From a candidate division WWE3 bacterium RIFCSPLOWO2_01_FULL_39_13 (GTDB lineage Bacteria; Patescibacteriota; WWE3; 2-01-FULL-39-13), in NCBI GenBank assembly GCA_001772665.1, contig MEVH01000004.1:1-24955 (forward strand): a stretch of DNA of 24,955 nucleotides. Reading direction: 5' to 3'. Under the pieces are notes generated by a model that ran no database searches, was not told the origin of the DNA, and saw nothing but the letters and a program-made list of their open reading frames with translations. Shown here piece after piece: positions 20,410 to 24,955 of this stretch (the first letter of the stretch is position 1; each line of letters opens with the position of its first letter). The translations under genes were made by a program, and so were the position numbers.

Positions 20410-21419
20410 ATATCGCAATAAACGGATTTGGCCGTATTGGCAGGGCTGCATTTAAAATTTTTCTAGAGCGTGCGGAGTCTTTGCATGATCTCCACGTTGT
20501 TGCAATAAATGACCTTACGACCCCCGAAGTTCTTGCTTATCTTCTTAAGTACGATTCTGTTTATGGACGATACGAAAAGCCTGTCTCCTTTACTGATTCA
20601 GATCTAGTCATTGGTGATAAAAATTTCCCGGTGCTTGCTGTTAAAGATCCTTTAGAGCTTCCATGGAAGGACTTAAATGTTGATATTGTTTTGGAGTGTA
20701 CTGGTTTTTTTACTAAAGCCGAGGATGCAAAAAAGCACCTTCAGGCAGGTGCTAAAAAGGTAATACTATCTGCTCCGGCGAAAGACGATGAATTTACTAC
20801 TATTGTGCTTGGTACGGAGGATATTGATTATTCAAAAGAGCTTTATTCGAATGCCTCATGTACTACTAATTGCGCAGGACCTGTAATGCATGTATTGTCA
20901 AAAACCTTTGGGATTGAAAAGGCAATGCTTTCTACAGTTCATGCATATACCTCCACACAGGGTCTTATTGACGGACCAGATAAAGGGAAAGACATGAGGA
21001 GAGGAAGGGCTGCCGCAGCCAATATCGTCCCTTCTTCTACAGGAGCTGCTGAGTCTGTGGCTAAGGTTATTCCTGAACTCGAAAATATTTTTGACGGGAT
21101 AGCCTTGAGGGTGCCGGTTATCTGCGGATCTATATCAGATATAACAGCTTTACTTAAAAGAAATACAACCGTGGAAGAAATCAATAAAGCTTTTTCGGAA
21201 GCTCAAAACTGGCCGGAAATGGAAGGAATCCTGAAATATTCAGAAGAGCCTCTTGTGTCTTCAGACATTATCAAAACAACTTACTCTGCAATACTTGATT
21301 CAAACATGACCAGGGTTGTCGGCGGGAATTTGGTTAAGGTTCTTGCCTGGTATGACAACGAATGGGCTTATTCGAATCGGCTGGTTGATGTTGCTGTTAA
21401 GGCCAGCGGACACATTTAA
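20406..21419 (+). CDS. gap: Glyceraldehyde-3-phosphate dehydrogenase
   Basis: This 337-aa enzyme oxidises glyceraldehyde-3-phosphate to 1,3-bisphosphoglycerate with NAD(P). The Rossmann start NIAINGFGRIGR, AINDLTTPE, the catalytic SCTTNC (C152), HAYTSTQ, RRGRAAAANIVPSSTGAA, LRVPV and the ending WYDNEWAYSNR are all present. Length is normal. It overlaps thioredoxin by 4 nt and is followed after 2 nt by the ferredoxin, so this is a single transcript leading into the tpiA region. Confidence 0.98.
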   Translation: MNIAINGFGRIGRAAFKIFLERAESLHDLHVVAINDLTTPEVLAYLLKYDSVYGRYEKPVSFTDSDLVIGDKNFPVLAVKDPLELPWKDLNVDIVLECTGFFTKAEDAKKHLQAGAKKVILSAPAKDDEFTTIVLGTEDIDYSKELYSNASCTTNCAGPVMHVLSKTFGIEKAMLSTVHAYTSTQGLIDGPDKGKDMRRGRAAAANIVPSSTGAAESVAKVIPELENIFDGIALRVPVICGSISDITALLKRNTTVEEINKAFSEAQNWPEMEGILKYSEEPLVSSDIIKTTYSAILDSNMTRVVGGNLVKVLAWYDNEWAYSNRLVDVAVKASGHI

Positions 21420-21421
21420 TT

Positions 21422-21658
21422 ATGCCAGCAAGATATTTAGCAGTTCCCCGTGAACAAAAATGCATAGGTTGCCGTCTTTGCTCTTTAGCTGCATCAAGGT
21501 ATGAAAACCGCATGCTCGGGATTAAAGGATCTCCAATCACCGTAAAAGGCAAGCCGACTATGTATAAAATCCAAATAGACTATGGAAAAGTAATAAAAAA
21601 CATAGACAAGATCGTCAGCATATGCCCCCAGAACTGTTTTGATATTGTTTCTTCGTAG
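21422..21658 (+). CDS. One-cluster [4Fe-4S] ferredoxin-like protein (AOR-associated type)
   Basis: This 78-aa protein has C14-x2-C17-x2-C20 (KCIGCRLCSLAASRYENR) and a distal C68-P-x2-C72 (SICPQNCFDI). The start resembles small iron-sulfur subunits found next to aldehyde:ferredoxin oxidoreductases, whose motif is CxGCRxCELACS. Here the fourth cysteine of that motif is Ala (LAAS), so C68 or C72 probably completes a single cluster. The second-cluster region is otherwise missing. It lies 2 nt after GAPDH and 46 nt before an AOR-like gene, so it is a likely electron carrier for that protein. Confidence 0.8.
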   Translation: MPARYLAVPREQKCIGCRLCSLAASRYENRMLGIKGSPITVKGKPTMYKIQIDYGKVIKNIDKIVSICPQNCFDIVSS

Positions 21659-21704
21659 ATTTTCAATGGAGCTTCACTAATGATTCTGTTAGTATTTGAT
21701 TTAC

Positions 21705-22559
21705 ATGAATAACGAATACAAGAGGGTTTTATATATAGATCTTTCAGAAGAAAGTTCTGAATTTAAGATTCATGAAGATCTTTTCCCATATATCGGCGGG
21801 ATTGGAATAAGCACCCGGATTATGCTTGATAATCTTGAAGATTCTCCGGTAATACTTACTGCCGGTCCTCTTTGCGGTTATTTCCCTTATGTGTCGAAAT
21901 CAAATCTGCTTTATATAAATCAAAACAGCCTTGTTGAGCTTTATGGCGGGGGGGATATTGCGGGGATGATGACCATGGCTGATATTGACGCGTTTGTTTT
22001 CAAGGGTCAAACTGAAAAATACCTTGGCATAAGTATTTTTGAAGCGGATGTTTCTATTGATTCTCTAGATGCTGATTCATTTCAAAACAGCCCGGCTAGC
22101 TTTTCCATTTCGGATAACGGTGCATTTTCACTTGGATATTTTTCATTTGGAGATATTAGAGGTAAAAATCCTTTTCCCAAGGGAGGAGTGTCTGTAACAA
22201 TAGAAAGCACTGATAGCCTTGAATTAAAGAATTATTATGATTACGAAAGGCTTTACAGCAAAATACTTGATGATTATAAAATGCTTACCGTAGAGCCGAG
22301 AAACAATCCTTCATGCTTTGGGTGTCCAATCGGGTGTGATAAGTCAAAAATCGGAGAAGAAGATTTAAATGTAGCAATTCTCCCAAGGTGCCTTATTTCC
22401 TGTGCCTATGCCGAAAGCATTTATAAAGATATTCCTAATGTGTATGCGTGTTTAAACAGTGTGGGATATAATTACCATCATAACGAGTTAGAGGCTTTGC
22501 CTTCTCTTGTCGGCGACACGAGAATTAAGATCGATGATATTCTTGAAAATAGGACTTAG
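21705..22559 (+). CDS. Half-length aldehyde:ferredoxin oxidoreductase-like protein
   Basis: This 284-aa protein resembles the N-terminal half of the tungsten/molybdenum AOR family (about 600 aa). KRVLYIDLSEESSEFKIHED, YIGGIGISTRIMLDN, VILTAGPLCGYF, VELYGGGDIAGMMTMADIDAFVFKG and KYLGISI follow the order of the AOR N-terminal domain. CFGCPIGC (C204, C207, C211) matches the C-x2-C-x3-C iron-sulfur motif. The remaining 70 residues carry three more cysteines (C229, C233, C249) and then the frame stops. The C-terminal domains that complete the bis-pterin pocket are missing. ATG 21705 is chosen over the in-frame TTG 21696. It lies between the ferredoxin and tpiA. Catalysis as a normal AOR is doubtful; an electron-transfer or scaffold role is a guess. 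Confidence 0.75.
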   Translation: MNNEYKRVLYIDLSEESSEFKIHEDLFPYIGGIGISTRIMLDNLEDSPVILTAGPLCGYFPYVSKSNLLYINQNSLVELYGGGDIAGMMTMADIDAFVFKGQTEKYLGISIFEADVSIDSLDADSFQNSPASFSISDNGAFSLGYFSFGDIRGKNPFPKGGVSVTIESTDSLELKNYYDYERLYSKILDDYKMLTVEPRNNPSCFGCPIGCDKSKIGEEDLNVAILPRCLISCAYAESIYKDIPNVYACLNSVGYNYHHNELEALPSLVGDTRIKIDDILENRT

Positions 22560-22572
22560 TTTTGGCATTTGT

Positions 22573-23298
22573 ATGCTTATAGTCGCAAATTGGAAAGAAA
22601 ATAAAGATGTTTCTGAGCTTGACGCATGGGTTTCTGATTTTTCGGCAGACAGAAAGCTTATTGAAGATTTAAGGGTCTGCCCCGATAAAGTTGAAGTTGT
22701 AGTTTCTCCTTCACTCCCGCTGATTTATCCTCTAAAGATGGTTCTAAAAGAACATGATCTTGGTGATGTAATCGGCGTGGCATCACAGGACATTTCTGCT
22801 CAATTGAAAGGCTCTCATACTGGTGAGACTGGGGCTTTTCAGCTTTCAAGCCTGGTTAAATACTGCATAATTGGTCATTCTGAAAGAAGATCAATGGGCG
22901 AGACCCCTTTGGAAGTAAATCAGAAAATTGATAGTGCTTTAAAAGCTGGGATAATTCCTATTGTGTGCTTCAGTTCGGAAGACGAGCTGAAGCAGATAGA
23001 ACCAGAGATTGTTGGTGATATTATGTTAGCATATGAGCCTGTTGGATCAATTGGAGCAGGAAAGCCGGCCTCAATAAAAGATTTGAAAAAGGTTCATTTC
23101 GAATGGGGGCTGAACAAGTTCATTTACGGTGGGAGTATTGACAAAAAGAACATCAACGATTATCTTAAACAGGATTTTATAGGTGGTTTTCTTGTTGGTA
23201 CAGCAAGTCTTGATGCCGCCGGGTTTTCTCTTTTGGTCAGGAAAGCAGTGGATTATGCCTGGAAATCTTATCTTAATCTTAGAAACAGGACTGTTTGA
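22573..23298 (+). CDS. tpiA: Triosephosphate isomerase (compact variant)
   Basis: This 241-aa enzyme interconverts dihydroxyacetone phosphate and glyceraldehyde-3-phosphate. From ATG 22573 it starts MLIVANWKENK (catalytic Lys at 8). It continues with IIGHSERRSMGET (His 102), AYEPVGSIGAGK (Glu 155) and YGGSIDKKNINDYL near the end, so all catalytic residues are present. Two things are odd. The stretch between His and Glu is about 53 residues instead of about 70, and the CIGE segment is replaced by CFSSEDELK. The loop-6 hinge is PVG where most have PVW. The open frame continues upstream to 22507, but that part overlaps the AOR-like gene in another frame. Confidence 0.93.
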   Translation: MLIVANWKENKDVSELDAWVSDFSADRKLIEDLRVCPDKVEVVVSPSLPLIYPLKMVLKEHDLGDVIGVASQDISAQLKGSHTGETGAFQLSSLVKYCIIGHSERRSMGETPLEVNQKIDSALKAGIIPIVCFSSEDELKQIEPEIVGDIMLAYEPVGSIGAGKPASIKDLKKVHFEWGLNKFIYGGSIDKKNINDYLKQDFIGGFLVGTASLDAAGFSLLVRKAVDYAWKSYLNLRNRTV

Positions 23299-23327
23299 TA
23301 AGCTTCCGTAGAAGTCAGATTAAAATT

Positions 23328-24458
23328 ATGGACAATATTATTAGGAATCCTAAAAAGCCTCTAGTTGTTTTTAAATATCTTTTTCTTGGAGTATTTTCCA
23401 TCCTGCTGACTGGCGGAATTATAGTAAAAAGCAAATATCCTGAACTTGTTTCAGCCCTTTTTGCGCCCGTTTCGGTGGCCAGCAACAACATTGCCAGCAC
23501 GAAAATAAAAAGCACAGACAGCAGAACCAACCTGCTTGTGCTCGGAATGGATAAAAGATCAAATAATTCAAGCGTATATTCAACACTCACCGACACCATA
23601 ATGATAATTTCTTTTGATGAAAATCTGAGAAAGCCTGTAGTTATATCCATCCCGAGAGATTTGTGGATAAGCGAAACCAAATCGAAAATCAACGAAATTT
23701 ATGCTCTCTCAAAATCGAAGACCTGCGATGAAGAATGCAGTATGGGTATGGTTAAAAAGGCTGTTGAAAAAGTCGCAGGAATACCTGTTCATTATTATGT
23801 CATGATCGGGTTTGATGCCTTCAGCGAGGCAGTAGATACTGTTGGGGGAATAAATGTTGATGTTGAAAATACATTTGATGATTATGATTATCCGATTGAG
23901 GGCAAAGAGGAAGACAAGTGTGGAATAGATATAAGTTTAATGAGCGATGATGAACTTTCGGGAACGAGGTTCTCATGCAGATACGAGCATCTTCATTTTG
24001 ATAAGGGGTATCAGGTTTTAGATGGCAAAATGGCGCTTAAATTTTCTAGATCAAGGCATTCCGCCAACCTTTTGGAAAGCGGAGATTTTGCCCGGGCAAA
24101 AAGACAGCAGAAAGTGCTGGAGTCGTTTAAGGTTGCTATTTTATCTGCAGAGACACTTTTGAGTCCAGCTAAAATAAGCGGACTGTATGGGAATTATCAG
24201 CGGAATATCAAGACAGACGTTGTATTAGGAGATGTTTTGCTCTTTTATAATACTTATCATGATAAGTATATTGGAGAAATTTCGGAGGTTGTATTGTCAA
24301 ATGAGCCAGCCAGCGCCGGCTACGCCGGCGCTGGCTCCCTTTTTGCCCCTGAGCCGGAGGAAAGGGATGCACTTTATGACAAAAAATATGTCCTTATTCC
24401 CAATGACAGAACTTTCGATCAAATCCATGTACTTGTTAGGCAGACACTCTTTGAGTAA
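23328..24458 (+). CDS. LytR-CpsA-Psr (LCP) family protein
   Basis: This 376-aa membrane protein (from ATG 23328; an upstream TTG at 23295 overlaps the tpiA stop) belongs to the enzymes that attach polymers to peptidoglycan from lipid carriers. One membrane helix lies near the N-terminus (VVFKYLFLGVFSILLTGGIIV). The LCP domain shows NLLVLGMDKR, LTDTIMIISF, KPVVISIPRDLW, GIPVHYYVMIGFDAFSEAVD, VGGINVDV and the signature KFSRSRHSANLLESGDFARAKRQQ with its arginines and aspartate. Near the C-terminus, outside the domain, an in-frame 29-bp palindrome encodes EPASAGYAGAG. It is the sixth gene in the thioredoxin-GAPDH run. Confidence 0.95.
   Translation: MDNIIRNPKKPLVVFKYLFLGVFSILLTGGIIVKSKYPELVSALFAPVSVASNNIASTKIKSTDSRTNLLVLGMDKRSNNSSVYSTLTDTIMIISFDENLRKPVVISIPRDLWISETKSKINEIYALSKSKTCDEECSMGMVKKAVEKVAGIPVHYYVMIGFDAFSEAVDTVGGINVDVENTFDDYDYPIEGKEEDKCGIDISLMSDDELSGTRFSCRYEHLHFDKGYQVLDGKMALKFSRSRHSANLLESGDFARAKRQQKVLESFKVAILSAETLLSPAKISGLYGNYQRNIKTDVVLGDVLLFYNTYHDKYIGEISEVVLSNEPASAGYAGAGSLFAPEPEERDALYDKKYVLIPNDRTFDQIHVLVRQTLFE
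24308..24336. repeat. Perfect palindrome inside the LCP coding sequence
   Basis: AGCCAGCGCCGGC (24308-24320), loop TAC, GCCGGCGCTGGCT (24324-24336): 13-bp perfect arms, almost entirely G/C in an otherwise AT-leaning gene, and in frame. It encodes a Ala/Gly/Ser-rich linker. Confidence 0.85.
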
Positions 24459-24467
24459 ACTGGCTAC

Positions 24468-24955
24468 ATGCTTACTCTGGTTTCAGGTGATGACGAGCTT
24501 CAGATTTTAAATTACATAAAATCAAGAAAAAAAACATTTAAGGCTGGTAGTGTTTCTGAATATACTCTTGATAAAAACACCTTGTCGTCTTTTATTGATT
24601 TTTTAAACGCTTCAAGCTTGTTTGGAGATAAACGTCTGGTTGTTGTAAAGCCCCGCTCTGCCAGTGATATTGATCTAAAAGAAGACTTTTTGCTCCAAGT
24701 TAAATCAAGAATGGAGCTGGAGCTGATTGTAGATTTATCCTTAATAAATAAAAATACAGCGGTCTACAAAACTTTAAAAAAGGCCTCTTCTCCGATTGAA
24801 TTTAGTAAAAAAAGGGATTATACGGGCTTTAATATTTCAGATTCTCTTTTCATTAAAGGCTCAGTTGCCGAGGCTTTGAGGCTTTTGAATTCAATCGATT
24901 ATGAAAGCGAGCTTTTCCAGCTTACCGGGATGATCCACACCGGGTTAAGGAATAC
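24468..24955 (+). CDS. holA: DNA polymerase III delta subunit, N-terminal part (runs off right edge)
   Basis: ATG 24468, 9 nt after the LCP stop, opens a frame of 162 codons that continues past the window. It begins MLTLVSGDDELQILNYIKSR. Later it has SLFGDKRLVVVKPRS, ELELIVDLSLINKNTAVYKTLKKAS and SVAEALRLLNSIDYESELFQLTGMIHTGLRN. This is the pattern of HolA: a substrate-binding start, a SLFGxKRLVVV strand and the helical Ala/Leu segment before the AAA+ lid. The delta subunit opens the sliding clamp within the clamp loader. Start and family are convincing, but the C-terminal half is not visible. Confidence 0.85.
   Translation, partial: MLTLVSGDDELQILNYIKSRKKTFKAGSVSEYTLDKNTLSSFIDFLNASSLFGDKRLVVVKPRSASDIDLKEDFLLQVKSRMELELIVDLSLINKNTAVYKTLKKASSPIEFSKKRDYTGFNISDSLFIKGSVAEALRLLNSIDYESELFQLTGMIHTGLRN

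Overview
This window looks like part of a small, compact, low-to-moderate GC bacterial genome. It resembles Candidate Phyla Radiation (Patescibacteria) genomes, perhaps the Microgenomates/Katanobacteria side, but I cannot fix the phylum from sequence alone. The pointers are very short intergenic gaps, ATGA overlaps, a class II (B12-dependent) ribonucleotide reductase beside nrdR, RNase Y, and a PP2C-like/transmembrane/propeller protein upstream of smpB. UGA is used as a stop, for example at the ends of the genes at 672-2051 and 3036-3809. This argues against the UGA-recoding Gracilibacteria/Absconditabacteria.

Layout. (1) 1-4030 is an accessory region: the 5' end of an ISAs1-type transposase gene running off the left edge, a promoter/micro-ORF/terminator unit, tRNA-Trp, a 459-aa protein of unknown function, a truncated AlaX-like gene, and a complete AbiEi/AbiEii toxin-antitoxin pair. 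(2) 4035-8301 on the minus strand reads comF, a PH-domain membrane protein, a 66-aa membrane protein, the PP2C-like/TM/propeller protein, smpB and then tmRNA (ssrA). (3) 8502-15197 on the plus strand reads ftsH, a NrdR-box-like site, nrdR, nrdJ, a structured leader, a TasA/camelysin-like secreted protein and a SipW-like signal peptidase. Palindromic repeats and a bidirectional terminator follow. (4) 15417-20041 on the minus strand reads a YdjM-like membrane protein, recA, recX, a start-less ORF, RNase Y and HU. (5) 20146-24955 on the plus strand is a tight run: thioredoxin, GAPDH, a one-cluster ferredoxin, a half-length aldehyde:ferredoxin-oxidoreductase-like protein, triosephosphate isomerase, an LCP protein and the start of holA, which runs off the right edge.

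Most noteworthy: (a) the ferredoxin plus miniature AOR-like pair inserted between GAPDH and TIM; (b) extended -10 promoters placed 6-9 nt before start codons, suggesting leaderless or near-leaderless transcripts; (c) a tmRNA tag ending AYV instead of the usual LAA-type end; (d) GC-rich palindromes between genes and one perfect palindrome in frame inside the LCP gene; (e) an FtsH whose pore-loop Phe is Ile; (f) a degenerate PP2C-like protein co-transcribed with smpB/ssrA; (g) AbiE placed directly after a broken alaX.
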